Source: Enterobacter sp. kpr-6 (lineage in GTDB: Bacteria > Pseudomonadota > Gammaproteobacteria > Enterobacterales > Enterobacteriaceae). From it: 64,000 bases of DNA. Position 1 is the stretch's first letter. Every line of letters starts with the position of its first letter. The stretch is taken from the NCBI RefSeq assembly GCF_900116015.1, contig NZ_FOYH01000010.1:62001-126000 (forward strand). The letters are read 5' to 3'. A program made the translations under genes and the position numbers. The notes beneath the pieces were generated by a model. It was not told where the DNA came from, did no database searches, and saw only the letters and a list, made by a program, of their open reading frames with translations. Of this stretch, positions 46,411-57,262 are shown piece by piece.

Positions 46411-47580
46411 ATGAGTCAATTAAGTATGCAGGACGATCTGGCGCGCCAGGGGCGGTTTTACTCTTCGGTGATCTGGCTGACGTTGCTTGGGCTGGTGCTT
46501 TTCGTCGCCTGGGCCTGGTGGGCGATCCTCGACGAAGTGACGGTGGGCACCGGCAAAATCACGCCGTCAACCCATGCGCAGGTGATCGAAAGCCTCGATG
46601 GGGGGATCGTCAATGCGATGCTGGTGAAAGAGGGCGATATTGTCGAGCGCGGACAACTGCTGGCGCGTCTCGATCCCACGCGCTTTCAGTCTAATTACGG
46701 CGAGGCCGCATCACGGGTACGCACGTTGCGGGCCTCCAGCGAGCGTTTGCGTTCAGAACTCACCGGCGAGCCGCTGCGCTTTAGCGCAGAGTCGATGCGC
46801 GAACCGGATCTGGTGGCGCGCGAGCGGCAGCTTTATGAGTCGCGCCGACGCAATCTGAATGAGACGGTGGCGAATCTGCAAAAAACCTATCAACTGGTGA
46901 TGTCGGAACTGCGGCTGACGCAGCCGCTGGTGGCAAAAGGCGCGGCAAGCCAGGTGGAGGTGATCCGCCTGCAACGCCAGGCCGCCGAGTTGCAGGGGAA
47001 AATCGACGAGGCGCGAAATCAGTTTGCGGTGCGCGCCCGCGAGGAGCAGGTAAAAAACAACGCCGATCTGGATGCGCAGATCCAGGTGATGTCCGGTAAG
47101 GCGGATCAGGTGGATCGCGCCTCGATGTTCTCCCCGGTGCGCGGGATCGTGAAAGATATCCAGGTGACAACCGTTGGCGGCGTGTTGCAGCCGGGCGGCA
47201 AACTGATGGAGATCGTACCGCTGGAAGATCAATTGCTGGTGGAGACACGGATTAACCCGCGCGATATCGCCTATATCCGCCCAGGCCTGCCTGCGACGGT
47301 GAAAGTGACGGCCTATGACTCGTCGATTTATGGCGATTTGACCGGGCAGGTGGAAGTGGTGTCGCTGGATACCTTGCAGGATGAGGTCAAGCGCGACCAG
47401 TTCTATTACCGGGTGTATGTGCGCACGAAAAGTGCGGAGTTGCATAACAAGAGCGGGAAAAGTTTCCCGATACTGCCGGGGATGGTGGCGAACGTGGAGA
47501 TCAAGACCGGGCAGAAATCGGTAATGGATTATTTGATTAAGCCGCTGAATAAGGTGAATGAGGCGCTGAGGGAACGGTGA
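46411..47580 (+). CDS. bapD: HlyD-family periplasmic adaptor (LapC/BapD-like)
   Basis: 389 residues with one N-terminal transmembrane helix (about 22-42), a biotinyl-lipoyl half motif (VTVGTGKITPS, then AMLVKEGDIVERGQLLARLD). A long coiled-coil hairpin spans about 95-230, and the second lipoyl half and beta-barrel follow (FSPVRGIVKDIQVTTVGG). It joins the ABC transporter to the TolC-like channel. Ten bases after bapC; last gene of the operon. Confidence 0.92.
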   Translation: MSQLSMQDDLARQGRFYSSVIWLTLLGLVLFVAWAWWAILDEVTVGTGKITPSTHAQVIESLDGGIVNAMLVKEGDIVERGQLLARLDPTRFQSNYGEAASRVRTLRASSERLRSELTGEPLRFSAESMREPDLVARERQLYESRRRNLNETVANLQKTYQLVMSELRLTQPLVAKGAASQVEVIRLQRQAAELQGKIDEARNQFAVRAREEQVKNNADLDAQIQVMSGKADQVDRASMFSPVRGIVKDIQVTTVGGVLQPGGKLMEIVPLEDQLLVETRINPRDIAYIRPGLPATVKVTAYDSSIYGDLTGQVEVVSLDTLQDEVKRDQFYYRVYVRTKSAELHNKSGKSFPILPGMVANVEIKTGQKSVMDYLIKPLNKVNEALRER

Positions 47581-47583
47581 TGA

Positions 47584-47772
47584 GACCCCTCACCCTAACC
47601 CTCTCCCCACGGGAGAGGGAACCGCCCGAGTGCGGACGGGATATTATCTGCGGGCTTGTCAGGGAGAGGGCAAGCCGCGCGCGGACTTGCTTTTCTCCCT
47701 CTCTTTTCGGGAGAGGAACAGCTTGAGTGCGGACTTGTCTTTCTCCCTCTCCCATGGGGAGAGGGCAGGGGT
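47584..47772. repeat. Cluster of CCCTCTCCC-type stem-loop repeats
   Basis: Three related hairpins with CCCTCTCCC or CTCTC arms and GGGAGAGG partners lie at about 47584-47620, 47690-47715 and 47737-47772. Such short palindromes are common between genes in Enterobacteriaceae and may end or stabilise transcripts. They separate bapD from the convergent smpB. Confidence 0.7.
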
Positions 47773-47786
47773 GCGGGGATTGCGGT

Positions 47787-48269
47787 CTACCGACCGGCGT
47801 GTTTCATAATGCGCGCTTTATCAACCGCCCACTCTTTATCTTTCAGGTCGTTACGCTTGTCGTGCTGTTTCTTACCTTTCGCCACGCCGATCTTCACTTT
47901 GCACCAGGCGTTCTTCCAGTACAGTGACAGCGCCACGACGGTGTAACCTTCGCGGTTCACGCGGCCATACAGGGAATCGAGTTCGCGCTGGTTAAGCAGC
48001 AGCTTACGGCTGCGGGTGGGGTCGCAAACGACGTGGGTGGATGCCACCGCCATCGGCGTAAAGTTTGCGCCAAACAGGAAGGCTTCGCCTTCAATCAGGA
48101 TAACGTAGCTGTCGCTGATGTTGGCTTTACCTGCGCGCAGGGATTTGACTTCCCATCCCTGAAGGGCAAGACCCGCTTCAAATTCTTCTTCGATAAAATA
48201 TTCATGGCGGGCGCGCTTGTTCAGCGCAATGGTGGCTGAGCCAGGTTTGTGTGCTTTTTTCTTCGTCAT
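47787..48269 (-). CDS. smpB: SsrA-binding protein SmpB
   Basis: 160 residues, same as E. coli. It binds tmRNA and brings it to stalled ribosomes, working with the ssrA gene in this window. OB-fold core ([19 protein letters not shown]) and basic C-terminal tail ([17 protein letters not shown]) that enters the ribosomal mRNA channel. ATG 48269 is chosen over a longer frame because the family starts [10 protein letters not shown]. Confidence 0.97.
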   Translation of the reverse strand: MTKKKAHKPGSATIALNKRARHEYFIEEEFEAGLALQGWEVKSLRAGKANISDSYVILIEGEAFLFGANFTPMAVASTHVVCDPTRSRKLLLNQRELDSLYGRVNREGYTVVALSLYWKNAWCKVKIGVAKGKKQHDKRNDLKDKEWAVDKARIMKHAGR

Positions 48270-48424
48270 AATGCCGCTCAGTATAGGTAATCTGATGTTA
48301 TAAAAACACCCCATTCCGTCCTGCGAGGTGTAACGCGTTATATTAGCATGAGTTTGGCAAGCCGTTTTCCTTTCCTGGAGGGGAAATGTTATTATTTATA
48401 GGGTGTAGATCCCAGGAAAACGCT

Positions 48425-48862
48425 ATGCCTCAGATTAGCCGAACCGCGCTGGTACCTTACAGCGCCGAGCAGATGTATCAGTTAGTGAACGATGTGAAGT
48501 CCTATCCCGAGTTTATTCCCGGCTGTACCGGGAGCCGGGTGCTGGAATCCGGCCCGACGCAGATGACGGCGGCGGTGGATGTTTCCAAAGCCGGGATCAG
48601 CAAAACGTTTACAACGCGCAATACATTGACCAGCAATCAAAGCATCCTGATGCACCTGGTTGATGGCCCCTTTAAGCGCCTCATGGGTGGCTGGAAGTTT
48701 ACGCCGCTAAGCCCTGACGCCTGTCGCATCGAATTCCAGCTCGATTTTGAATTCACCAATAAGCTGATTGAACTGGCGTTTGGCCGGATATTCAAAGAGC
48801 TGGCGGTAAACATGGTGCAGGCGTTTACCCACCGTGCGAAAGAGGTTTACAGTGCCGGGTAA
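48425..48862 (+). CDS. ratA: Ribosome association toxin RatA (START domain)
   Basis: 145 residues, a START/polyketide-cyclase fold ([20 protein letters not shown]). E. coli RatA has been reported to block 70S assembly by binding 50S; its eukaryotic relative COQ10 binds ubiquinone. ATG 48425 corresponds to the conserved start; it lies divergently from smpB. Overlaps ratB by 11 bases. Confidence 0.93.
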   Translation: MPQISRTALVPYSAEQMYQLVNDVKSYPEFIPGCTGSRVLESGPTQMTAAVDVSKAGISKTFTTRNTLTSNQSILMHLVDGPFKRLMGGWKFTPLSPDACRIEFQLDFEFTNKLIELAFGRIFKELAVNMVQAFTHRAKEVYSAG

Positions 48863-49148
48863 CATCGTGGTCGAAGTGGCGTATGCCCTGCCGGAGAAAC
48901 AGTATTTGCAGCGGGTGACGCTGACGGAAGGTGCGACGGTAGAAGAGGCGATTCGCGCTTCCGGTCTGCTGGAACTGCGTACGGATATCTCGCTTGCGCA
49001 AAACAAAGTCGGCATTTTCAGCCGCCCGGTGAAGTTAGGCGATGCATTGCAGGATGGGGATCGGGTGGAAATTTACCGTCCGCTGATTGCCGATCCAAAA
49101 GAACTGCGTCGTCTGCGTGCAGAAAAAAGCGCCGATAAAGAGAAGTAA
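48852..49148 (+). CDS. ratB: RnfH/RatB ubiquitin-like family protein
   Basis: 98 residues, small beta-grasp protein of the RnfH family ([14 protein letters not shown] at the start, then [16 protein letters not shown]). Role not established. GTG 48852 matches the family start ([13 protein letters not shown]) and overlaps the end of ratA. Confidence 0.92.
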   Translation: MPGNIVVEVAYALPEKQYLQRVTLTEGATVEEAIRASGLLELRTDISLAQNKVGIFSRPVKLGDALQDGDRVEIYRPLIADPKELRRLRAEKSADKEK

Positions 49149-49177
49149 TCTGCGGCGCGATTTCTGAAAAGAGCCAT

Positions 49178-49204
49178 AAAAAAAGGTGCCACTGGCACCT
49201 TTTT
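49178..49204. terminator. Bidirectional terminator between ratB and bamE
   Basis: AGGTGCC-ACT-GGCACCT flanked by A-rich and T-rich runs on each side; serves both convergent genes. Confidence 0.9.
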
Positions 49205-49219
49205 GCATTTCTGAACACC

Positions 49220-49561
49220 TTACTCTTTGGTGAGCGCAGGTTTGTTATCAATGTTGGTCAATACACCGCTGCTGTTAAACGTCAGCGTCAGGGTCTGCTG
49301 CGTCACGCCTTCATGCCCAGGCTGCTGACGGAAAATATAGAACCAGGTATTGGTGCCGAACGGGTCGCTCATCATTGGCGTACCCAGCGCGTAAGCAACC
49401 TGCTGTTGCGTCATACCGATACGGATTTTAGATACGTCGTTAGGTGCCAGATAGTTACCCTGATTGATATCAGGACGGTATACCACTCGCTCCAGAGTGG
49501 AACAACCTGCGGTCAACATCAGAAGAACCGCTGCGGCAGCAGTCAGCGTTTTACAGCGCAT
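49220..49561 (-). CDS. bamE: Outer membrane assembly lipoprotein BamE
   Basis: 113 residues. Signal peptide with lipobox LTAGC (lipidated Cys20), then the SmpA/OmlA fold ([18 protein letters not shown]). Component of the BAM complex that inserts beta-barrel proteins. Same length as the E. coli protein. Confidence 0.96.
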   Translation of the reverse strand: MRCKTLTAAAAVLLMLTAGCSTLERVVYRPDINQGNYLAPNDVSKIRIGMTQQQVAYALGTPMMSDPFGTNTWFYIFRQQPGHEGVTQQTLTLTFNSSGVLTNIDNKPALTKE

Positions 49562-49651
49562 AGTGATTTGATTCCTTTTCGGGCCCGAGCAGTACGCGGC
49601 TCAATATGTAATTTGCCGATGATAATAGACCTTTACCCACTTTGAAACCCT

Positions 49652-49778
49652 TATACACTTCATCCTTCAGGTTGCCTCGTCGTTGGCTACGCTCATTCAC
49701 CCCAGTCACAGAGTTATCTATGCTCCCGGGGATTCGCTCGCTTGCCGCCTCGATGCAACCAGAAGGCTATTGTGTATA
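49652..49778. repeat. ERIC-like intergenic repeat
   Basis: A 127-base imperfect palindrome with TATACAC/GTGTATA ends. Its centre contains CATTCACCCCAGTCAC and CCCGGGGATTCGCTCG, which resemble the ERIC primer-site core. Length and central dyad match ERIC elements. It fills most of the gap between bamE and recN. Confidence 0.75.
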
Positions 49779-49836
49779 AGTTTCCGGTCTTACGGCGATT
49801 TTATGTTTCACTATGACTCTGAATTTTCCGAAAAGT

Positions 49837-51498
49837 TTAGGCCGCCAGTAGCTCTTTGGCGTTTGCCAGCGTATTTCGGGTGACTTCGCTGCCACCGAGC
49901 AGGCGCGCCAGCTCCTGCAGACGGGCGCGTTTATCCAGCGGCTGCATGTGCGTTTCGGTCATTGCGCCGTCTGTTTCTTTGCTGACGTAGAAGTGATGAT
50001 GTCCACAGCCTGCCACCTGCGGAAGGTGCGTTACGCACATGACCTGAGTGGATTCGCCTAACTGACGCAGCAGTTTACCCACTACCGCCGCCGTTGGACC
50101 GCTGATACCCACATCCACTTCATCGAAAATCAACGCCGGGGTTTCCATTTTACGCGCGGTGATCACCTGAATCGCCAGCGCAATACGTGAGAGTTCACCG
50201 CCGGAGGCCACTTTCGAGATCGCCTGCAAAGGCTGGCCAGGGTTGGTGGTCACACGAAATTCAATGCGGTCGGCACCCTCTTCGGTCAGATGGCGCTCAT
50301 CAAAGCTCACGTCAATAGTGAACACACCGTGCGGCATAGAGAGGGTGTGCATACTTTCAGTAATTAACCCGCTGAGCTCTTCAGCATATTTCATGCGCCC
50401 TGCGTGCAGTTGCTGTGCAGTTTCCAGCGCCTGTTGATGATGCTTTTTCACCGCCAGCGACAGGGTTTCCTGCGAATCGGCCTGATCGTCGAGCAGTTGC
50501 TGTTCATCCAGCAAACCCTGATAAAACTGCGGCAGCTCTTCCGGGCTGACGTGGTGCTTACGCGCCAGCGAAATCTGTTTTGAGAGGCGTTGTTCCAGTT
50601 CGTATAACCGGTTTGGGTCGAGATCAAGCCGCTCGCAGTAGTGGCGCAGTTCATCACTGGCTTCGCTAATTTGAATGGCGGCCTCTTCGAGCATATCCAG
50701 CACGCTTCCCAGTTTTGCGTCCATTCCGGCAAGCTCGGTCACCATCTGACGAGCGGTATAAAGCTGGCTTTGCAGATTGCTGTCTTCATCATCCGCCAGA
50801 ACGTTTAACGCCGTCTGGCTGGTACTCAGCAACTGACCACTGTTCGCCAGGCGTTTGTACTCTTCGTCGATTTGCTCATATTCACCCGGCTGCGGGTTGA
50901 ACTCGTTCAGCTCTTTAAGCTGGTAATGGAGCAGTTCTGCGCGAGCGCTGCGATCGTGAGCCAGTTGTTGATGATGTGCCAGTTCGCGGCAGCTTTGGTT
51001 CCACAGGCGATAGTGCTCAACCATCAGTTGCTTTAGCGCGAACTCACCGGCATAACCGTCGAGCAGGGTCTTCTGATGTTCAGATTTGGTTAAAAGCTGA
51101 TGGGCGTGTTGACCATGGATCTGGATAAGCAACTGCCCCAGTTCACGTAGCTGAGAGAGCGGGACGGCGGTGCCGTTGATAAAGCCACGGGAGCGCCCGT
51201 CGCTGCTGATGACGCGGCGAAGTAAACACTCACGCCCGTCTTCAAGCTGGTTGGCTTCCAGCCAGCGCTGTGCGGCAGGAGTATCCTTCAGAGAAAAGCG
51301 GGCGCAGAGATCGGCGCGTGACGCGTCGGTGCGCACCATATCAGCATCAGCACGACCGCCAAGGCACAGCCCGAGCGCATCAATAGCAATGGATTTACCC
51401 GCGCCGGTTTCCCCGGTGATGGCGGTCATTCCATTGTGAAAATCAATTTCAAGCTCACGAACGATTGCAAAATTGCTGATGGTCAGTTGTGCCAGCAT
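49837..51498 (-). CDS. recN: DNA repair protein RecN
   Basis: 553 residues, SMC-like ATPase in double-strand break repair. Walker A GETGAGKS near residue 30, a central coiled coil (about 150-360) and the C-terminal [11 protein letters not shown] signature with Walker [12 protein letters not shown]. Under SOS control by two LexA boxes just upstream. Confidence 0.97.
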   Translation of the reverse strand: MLAQLTISNFAIVRELEIDFHNGMTAITGETGAGKSIAIDALGLCLGGRADADMVRTDASRADLCARFSLKDTPAAQRWLEANQLEDGRECLLRRVISSDGRSRGFINGTAVPLSQLRELGQLLIQIHGQHAHQLLTKSEHQKTLLDGYAGEFALKQLMVEHYRLWNQSCRELAHHQQLAHDRSARAELLHYQLKELNEFNPQPGEYEQIDEEYKRLANSGQLLSTSQTALNVLADDEDSNLQSQLYTARQMVTELAGMDAKLGSVLDMLEEAAIQISEASDELRHYCERLDLDPNRLYELEQRLSKQISLARKHHVSPEELPQFYQGLLDEQQLLDDQADSQETLSLAVKKHHQQALETAQQLHAGRMKYAEELSGLITESMHTLSMPHGVFTIDVSFDERHLTEEGADRIEFRVTTNPGQPLQAISKVASGGELSRIALAIQVITARKMETPALIFDEVDVGISGPTAAVVGKLLRQLGESTQVMCVTHLPQVAGCGHHHFYVSKETDGAMTETHMQPLDKRARLQELARLLGGSEVTRNTLANAKELLAA

Positions 51499-51524
51499 AG
51501 CCGCTTTCCTGTATGAAAAACCAT

Positions 51525-51566
51525 AACTGTGTTTTAATACAGTATAAACTGGTTTTATATACAGTA
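51525..51566 (-). promoter_or_regulatory. Two LexA boxes controlling recN
   Basis: CTGT-N8-ACAG at 51527-51542 and CTGG-N8-ACAG at 51549-51564, the second with one mismatch. Their 22-base spacing puts them on the same DNA face. E. coli recN also has tandem boxes. Confidence 0.9.
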
Positions 51567-51583
51567 AAGCCCTGTTGGCGCTT

Positions 51584-52462
51584 TTAAAATAATTTTTTTG
51601 ACCAGCCGAGTTTCGAGCTTAACGTATTGAAATAGCTGTAGTCTTTAGGGTGAATAAGATTCAGGTGATAATCGCAACGACGGATCAGGACATCTTCTCC
51701 CTCCTGGATCGGCAGCGCGATTTGGCTGTCGCAGCTAATTTCCAGGTCGTTGCGGCGGTGAGAAAAGCGCAGCCGGATCGTGCTGCTGCTGTTGATCACC
51801 AGCGGGCGGGCGGAGAGGGTGTGCGGGAACATGGGGACCAGGGTGATGGCATCCAGTTGCGGCGTCAGGATCGGGCCACCCGCAGAAAGCGAATAGGCGG
51901 TGGAACCCGTCGGCGTCGAAATAATCAGGCCATCCGAACGCTGGGAAAAGGCGAAGACTTCATCAATATAGACTTCAAATTCGATCATGTGCGCCACTTT
52001 GCCGGGGTGCAGTACCACCTCGTTGATGGCGGTGCTGATGCGCTTCTGGCAATCCTGCTGGCATACCTGCGCTTCCAGCAAAAAGCGTTTTTCCGCGATG
52101 TAGTGACCTTCCAGCACATCGGCCAGTTGCTGTTGCGCGTTATCAGGATCGAGATCGGTTAAAAAGCCGAGATTACCGCGGTTGATGCCAATCACGCTGA
52201 TGTCGTAACGCGCCAGCGTGCGCGCCGCGCCGAGCATATTGCCGTCACCGCCGACGACGACCGCTAAATCGGCCTGCTGACCAATTTCCGCCAGCGTGCC
52301 GGTTTTGACATCATTTAGCCGTAATTCCTGGGCAATTTGTTGTTCAACGATGACGTTGTAACCGTTGTCGCACAGCCAGCGATAGAGCATTTCATGTGTG
52401 GTCAGTGCGGTAGGATGACGCGGGTGGCCAACAATACCAATACACTTGAAATGATTATTCAT
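51584..52462 (-). CDS. nadK: NAD kinase
   Basis: 292 residues, same as E. coli; phosphorylates NAD+ to NADP+. GGDGN and GNLGFLTD motifs (about 71-75 and 115-122) bind ATP and NAD. ATG 52462 is the conserved start ([17 protein letters not shown]); the frame stays open far upstream across grpE but is not coding there. Divergent from grpE. Confidence 0.96.
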   Translation of the reverse strand: MNNHFKCIGIVGHPRHPTALTTHEMLYRWLCDNGYNVIVEQQIAQELRLNDVKTGTLAEIGQQADLAVVVGGDGNMLGAARTLARYDISVIGINRGNLGFLTDLDPDNAQQQLADVLEGHYIAEKRFLLEAQVCQQDCQKRISTAINEVVLHPGKVAHMIEFEVYIDEVFAFSQRSDGLIISTPTGSTAYSLSAGGPILTPQLDAITLVPMFPHTLSARPLVINSSSTIRLRFSHRRNDLEISCDSQIALPIQEGEDVLIRRCDYHLNLIHPKDYSYFNTLSSKLGWSKKLF

Positions 52463-52510
52463 TTTCTGGTGATCCTTGCGCCGAATGATGATGACAATCT
52501 CTTCGCTTCC

Positions 52511-52540
52511 CTTGAAACCCGGAAACAGATCCCCATAATA
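52511..52540 (+). promoter_or_regulatory. Heat-shock (sigma-32) promoter of grpE
   Basis: CTTGAA (52511-52516), 14-base spacer, CCCCATAATA (52531-52540): close to the sigma-32 consensus, 44 bases before the grpE start. Confidence 0.88.
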
Positions 52541-52583
52541 AGCGAAGTTAGCGAGATGATTGCAAAAAAACGCGGAGAAATTC

Positions 52584-53177
52584 ATGAGTAGTAAAGAACA
52601 GAAAACGCCTGAGGGGCAAGCCCCGGAAGAAATTATCACGGAACAGCACGAAGAAGTTGAGGCGGTAGAGTCTGACGCTTCTGCTGAGCAGGTGGATCCG
52701 CGCGATGAGCAGATTGCGAACCTCGAAGCGCAGTTAGTCGAAGCGCAAAATCGTGAGCGTGATGGTGTTCTGCGCATCAAAGCGGAAATGGAAAACCTGC
52801 GTCGCCGTACTGAACTCGACGTTGAGAAGGCGCATAAATTCGCGCTGGAGAAGTTTATCAACGATCTGCTGCCGGTGGTGGATAGCCTGGATCGCGCGCT
52901 GGAAGTGGCCGACAAATCCAACCCGGATCTGGCTCCGATGGTCGAAGGCATTGAGCTGACCATGAAGTCGATGCTGGATGTAGTGCGTAAGTATGGTGTG
53001 GAAGTCGTCGCCGATACTGATGTGCCGATGGATCCAAACGTGCATCAGGCGATTGCAATGGTCGAGTCCGAAGAGGTTGCGGCGGGTAATGTGCTGGGCG
53101 TGATGCAAAAAGGCTACACCCTGAATGGCCGTACCCTGCGTGCTGCCATGGTGACTGTGGCGAAAGCGAAAGGCTAA
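52584..53177 (+). CDS. grpE: Nucleotide exchange factor GrpE
   Basis: 197 residues, same as E. coli; releases ADP from DnaK. Acidic N-terminal region, long dimer helix (about 45-105) and C-terminal beta domain ([26 protein letters not shown]). ATG 52584 is the conserved start. Confidence 0.96.
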   Translation: MSSKEQKTPEGQAPEEIITEQHEEVEAVESDASAEQVDPRDEQIANLEAQLVEAQNRERDGVLRIKAEMENLRRRTELDVEKAHKFALEKFINDLLPVVDSLDRALEVADKSNPDLAPMVEGIELTMKSMLDVVRKYGVEVVADTDVPMDPNVHQAIAMVESEEVAAGNVLGVMQKGYTLNGRTLRAAMVTVAKAKG

Positions 53178-53197
53178 TCTATAGCTCTATAGCGACA

Positions 53198-53231
53198 GTG
53201 CCGGGTGACGGTTTACGCCTGACCCGGCCTG
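53198..53231. repeat. REP-like palindrome
   Basis: GCCGGGTGACGG...CCTGACCCGGCC forms an imperfect hairpin typical of REP units, in the gap between convergent grpE and corB. Confidence 0.55.
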
Positions 53232-53258
53232 ATTCTCTGATTCATCTGACCACACGTT

Positions 53259-54545
53259 CTACTTCCCGACGCTTTCCCGCAGCGGTTTCACCGGGATCAC
53301 CTTCACCTGCTTAATCATATTGTCCTGCACGTCCAGAATATCAATGTCGTAGCTTTCGATACGCATGCGCGTGCCGGTGGCCGGGATCTCTTCCAGCGCT
53401 TCAAGCAGCATACCGTTGATGGTGCGGGCTTCTTCTTCTGGCAGTTGCCAGTTAAAAGCCTTGTTGATTTCGCGTACGTTGGCGCTGCCATCAATGATCA
53501 CCGAGCCGTCATTTTGCGGAGTCACTTCTTCGGCAAGCGTGGGGGACATGGAGGTGGTGAAATCGCCCACGATCTCTTCCAGAATATCTTCTACGGTCAA
53601 CAGCCCCTGAATATCCCCGTATTCGTTGACCACCAGGCCCACTTTCTTTTTATTACGCTGGAATTTCACGAGCTGGATGCTGAGCGGGGTGCCTTCGGGA
53701 ATAAAGTAGATCTCATCCGCGGCGCGCAACAGCATCTCTTTGGTGAACTCTTTTCTCTCCGTCATCAGTCGGTAGGCTTCGCGCACGCGCAGCATACTGA
53801 TGGCATCGTTAAGCGAGTCGCGGTAGAGCACAATACGGCCATGGGGCGAGTGCGTGAGCTGACGCGCAATCGACTTCCAGTCGTCATTAATATCAATCCC
53901 GACGATTTCGTTGCGCGGCACCATGATGTCGTTAACGCTGACCTTTTCCAGATCCAGCACCGACAGCAGCATATCCTGATTGCGACGGGAAATTTGCGAG
54001 CGGGATTCATGGACGAGGGTGCGCAGTTCGTCTTTGCTGAGGGCACTGCTCACCACCACGTCTGCTTTAATGCCCACCATCCGCATCAGCAAACGCGTCA
54101 CCATATTGAGCAGCCACACCAGCGGCATCATAATGATTTGCAATGGTCCTAGCAGCACACTGCTCGGGAACGCGACCTTTTCCGGGTACAGCGCGGCAAT
54201 GGTTTTTGGCAGTACTTCAGCAAACACCAGCACCACAAAGGTCAGTACGCCTGTGGCGATGGCGACGCCCGCATTGCCGTACAAACGCATACCGACAATG
54301 GTGCCGATGGCAGAGGCGAGAATATTGACCAGGTTATTGCCGATAAGAACGAGGCTGATTAAGCGATCCGGCTTGCGCAGGAGCTTTTCGACGCGCTTCG
54401 CCGCCCGGTTACCCTGCTTTGCCATATGGCGCAGGCGGTAGCGGTTCAGCGTCATCATGCCGGTTTCTGAACCCGAGAAATAGGCCGAGATGACCACCAT
54501 GACGATCAGGGTAACGATCAGCGTGGTGGTTGAGATGTGTTCCAA
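53259..54545 (-). CDS. corB: CNNM/CorC-family transporter CorB (YfjD)
   Basis: 428 residues. DUF21 membrane domain with four helices (about 5-150), two CBS domains (about 205-330, IMVPRNEIVGI, NEYGDIQGLLTVEDILEEIVGD) and a CorC_HlyC domain (about 345-420). The family is linked to Mg2+ and Co2+ efflux. It follows ypjD by 17 bases on the same strand. Confidence 0.94.
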   Translation of the reverse strand: MEHISTTTLIVTLIVMVVISAYFSGSETGMMTLNRYRLRHMAKQGNRAAKRVEKLLRKPDRLISLVLIGNNLVNILASAIGTIVGMRLYGNAGVAIATGVLTFVVLVFAEVLPKTIAALYPEKVAFPSSVLLGPLQIIMMPLVWLLNMVTRLLMRMVGIKADVVVSSALSKDELRTLVHESRSQISRRNQDMLLSVLDLEKVSVNDIMVPRNEIVGIDINDDWKSIARQLTHSPHGRIVLYRDSLNDAISMLRVREAYRLMTERKEFTKEMLLRAADEIYFIPEGTPLSIQLVKFQRNKKKVGLVVNEYGDIQGLLTVEDILEEIVGDFTTSMSPTLAEEVTPQNDGSVIIDGSANVREINKAFNWQLPEEEARTINGMLLEALEEIPATGTRMRIESYDIDILDVQDNMIKQVKVIPVKPLRESVGK

Positions 54546-54562
54546 AAGAGCTCCCTGGTTGT

Positions 54563-55354
54563 TTAGCCTGCAAACTGCTGTAAGACGCGACTGCCAAAAT
54601 AGGCCAGTGTCAGAATGCCCGCACCGGCGACGTTAAACCAGACCACGCGGCGACCGCGCCAGCCTTCATGATAATGTCCCCACAACAGAACAATGTAGAC
54701 GAACCAGGCCACGATAGAGAGCACCGCTTTGTCGATATTTTCCGTGCTGAACAGGTTATGCATATAGAACAACCCGGTGCACAGCGTGAGGGTGAGCAGG
54801 ACAACGCCAATTTGCGTGATGTGAAACATTTTCCGCTCAATGCTCATCAGCGGCGGCATTTCACTGCTGAAGGCGAGGCGCTTGTTCTTTAACTGGTAGT
54901 CAATCCAGGCCAGCTGCAAGGCATACATGGCGGCAATAATCAGCGTGGCGTAAGAGAACAGCGACAAACCGATGTGCACCATCATGCCGGGAGTGGTTTC
55001 CAGGTGCGTGATGTATTCGTTAGGGACAAAAGTGGCAAACGCCAGGTTGATGAGCGCGAAAGCGTAGACGATCGGCAGCAGCAGCCAGCCGCGATTTTTA
55101 GACGCAACGATGGTCATCACCGTACAAATCATCAGACTGACCAGCGAGCCGACATTAAGCAGGCTTAAATTCTGCCCGCTGTCGCCGGCGGGGAAAATGC
55201 GCGCTTCCAGGGCCACAGCATGACTGACTAACGCAATGATGGCGGAAAATATCGCCATGCGCCGCCATCCACTGTTTTTTTGCAGCAATCCGGGAATGAT
55301 CAGCGCGAGGCTGATGGAATAAGCGATGAGCGCAATCAGTGCAAAAACGGGCAT
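54563..55354 (-). CDS. ypjD: Inner membrane protein YpjD (CcsA/HemX-like)
   Basis: 263 residues with about eight transmembrane helices and the cytochrome c assembly (CcsA) family fold. Substrate unknown; HemX-type roles in haem metabolism are inferred for the family. Co-transcribed with corB, divergent from ffh. Confidence 0.9.
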   Translation of the reverse strand: MPVFALIALIAYSISLALIIPGLLQKNSGWRRMAIFSAIIALVSHAVALEARIFPAGDSGQNLSLLNVGSLVSLMICTVMTIVASKNRGWLLLPIVYAFALINLAFATFVPNEYITHLETTPGMMVHIGLSLFSYATLIIAAMYALQLAWIDYQLKNKRLAFSSEMPPLMSIERKMFHITQIGVVLLTLTLCTGLFYMHNLFSTENIDKAVLSIVAWFVYIVLLWGHYHEGWRGRRVVWFNVAGAGILTLAYFGSRVLQQFAG

Positions 55355-55519
55355 ATAGGTGTCGTTAGTGGCAATTGAAGAAAGAAAAGCAGTATAGCGT
55401 TACGTGACGTTGGCTCCAACCGTTGCATCACAACAAAGGCGGCTTCATGTTATACTCCGGCGAAATTGTATTTCGGTGTCGCGAGAGCGACCAACCGTTT
55501 CCACCTCAGGCGAGAGACA

Positions 55520-56881
55520 ATGTTTGATAATTTAACCGATCGTTTGTCGCGCACGCTGCGCAACATCAGTGGGCGTGGACGCCTTACCGAAGAGAACATT
55601 AAAGAGACACTTCGCGAAGTGCGCATGGCGCTGCTTGAAGCGGACGTTGCCCTGCCGGTTGTGCGTGAGTTTATCAACCGCGTTAAAGAAAAAGCGGTAG
55701 GACATGAAGTTAACAAAAGCCTGACGCCGGGTCAGGAGTTCGTCAAGATTGTTCGTGGCGAACTGGTATCGGCGATGGGTGAAGAAAATCAGGTGCTGAA
55801 CCTGGCCGCTCAGCCGCCAGCCGTGGTGCTGATGGCCGGTTTGCAGGGTGCGGGTAAAACCACCAGCGTCGGTAAGCTGGGTAAATTCCTGCGCGAGAAG
55901 CACAAGAAAAAAGTGCTGGTGGTGTCGGCTGACGTTTATCGCCCGGCGGCGATCAAACAGCTCGAAACCCTGGCCCAACAAGTGGGCGTTGAATTCTTCC
56001 CGTCTGACGTTGCGCAAAAGCCGGTCGACATCGTTAATGCCGCGCTGAAAGAAGCGAAGCTGAAGTTCTACGACGTGCTGCTGGTGGATACCGCCGGTCG
56101 TTTGCACGTCGATGAAGCCATGATGGACGAAATCAAGCAGGTACACGCCGCGATTAAGCCGGTGGAAACCCTGTTTGTGGTCGACGCGATGACCGGTCAG
56201 GATGCCGCGAATACTGCGAAAGCCTTTAATGAAGCGCTGCCGCTGACCGGTGTGGTACTGACCAAAGTGGACGGCGATGCGCGCGGCGGTGCGGCGCTCT
56301 CTATCCGTCACATTACCGGCAAGCCGATTAAATTCCTCGGCGTCGGTGAAAAAACCGAAGCGCTGGAGCCGTTCCACCCGGATCGTATTGCCTCGCGTAT
56401 TCTCGGCATGGGCGATGTGCTGTCGCTGATCGAAGATATCGAAAGCAAGGTTGACCGTGCGCAGGCCGAGAAGCTCGCCGCCAAGCTGAAAAAAGGCGAC
56501 GGTTTCGATCTGACAGACTTCCTTGAGCAGTTGCGCCAGATGAAAAACATGGGCGGCATGGCAAGTCTGATGGGTAAACTGCCAGGCATGGGGCAGATCC
56601 CGGATAACGTGAAATCGCAGATGGACGATAAAGTGCTGGTGCGTATGGAAGCCATTATTAACTCCATGACGCTGAAAGAGCGCGCTAACCCGGACATCAT
56701 CAAAGGCTCACGCAAGCGCCGTATCGCGGCGGGTTGCGGTATGCAGGTGCAGGATGTTAACCGTCTTCTGAAACAGTTCGACGACATGCAGCGCATGATG
56801 AAGAAGATGAATAAAGGCGGAATGGCAAAAATGATGCGTGGAATGAAAGGCATGATGCCGCCAGGATTCCCAGGCCGTTAA
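55520..56881 (+). CDS. ffh: Signal recognition particle protein Ffh
   Basis: 453 residues, same as E. coli. N domain (1-85), G domain with GLQGAGKTTS, DTAGR and TKVDGDARGG, and the Met-rich M domain (about 300-453, ending MMPPGFPGR) that binds 4.5S RNA and signal sequences. ATG 55520 is the conserved start. A TATACT -10 lies at 55451-55456. Confidence 0.97.
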   Translation: MFDNLTDRLSRTLRNISGRGRLTEENIKETLREVRMALLEADVALPVVREFINRVKEKAVGHEVNKSLTPGQEFVKIVRGELVSAMGEENQVLNLAAQPPAVVLMAGLQGAGKTTSVGKLGKFLREKHKKKVLVVSADVYRPAAIKQLETLAQQVGVEFFPSDVAQKPVDIVNAALKEAKLKFYDVLLVDTAGRLHVDEAMMDEIKQVHAAIKPVETLFVVDAMTGQDAANTAKAFNEALPLTGVVLTKVDGDARGGAALSIRHITGKPIKFLGVGEKTEALEPFHPDRIASRILGMGDVLSLIEDIESKVDRAQAEKLAAKLKKGDGFDLTDFLEQLRQMKNMGGMASLMGKLPGMGQIPDNVKSQMDDKVLVRMEAIINSMTLKERANPDIIKGSRKRRIAAGCGMQVQDVNRLLKQFDDMQRMMKKMNKGGMAKMMRGMKGMMPPGFPGR

Positions 56882-56935
56882 TCGCTTTATAGATTGCAAT
56901 TTCCCCAGAAATCAGTAAAATTTTCGGGCTTTTAA

Positions 56936-57244
<309 letters not shown>

Positions 57245-57262
57245 TCTGTCACGGTGGTCATG

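Noticed and set aside
52463..52963. N-terminal extension of nadK by 167 codons
   Set aside because: It runs antisense through grpE and its sigma-32 promoter; known NAD kinases start at the ATG at 52462.
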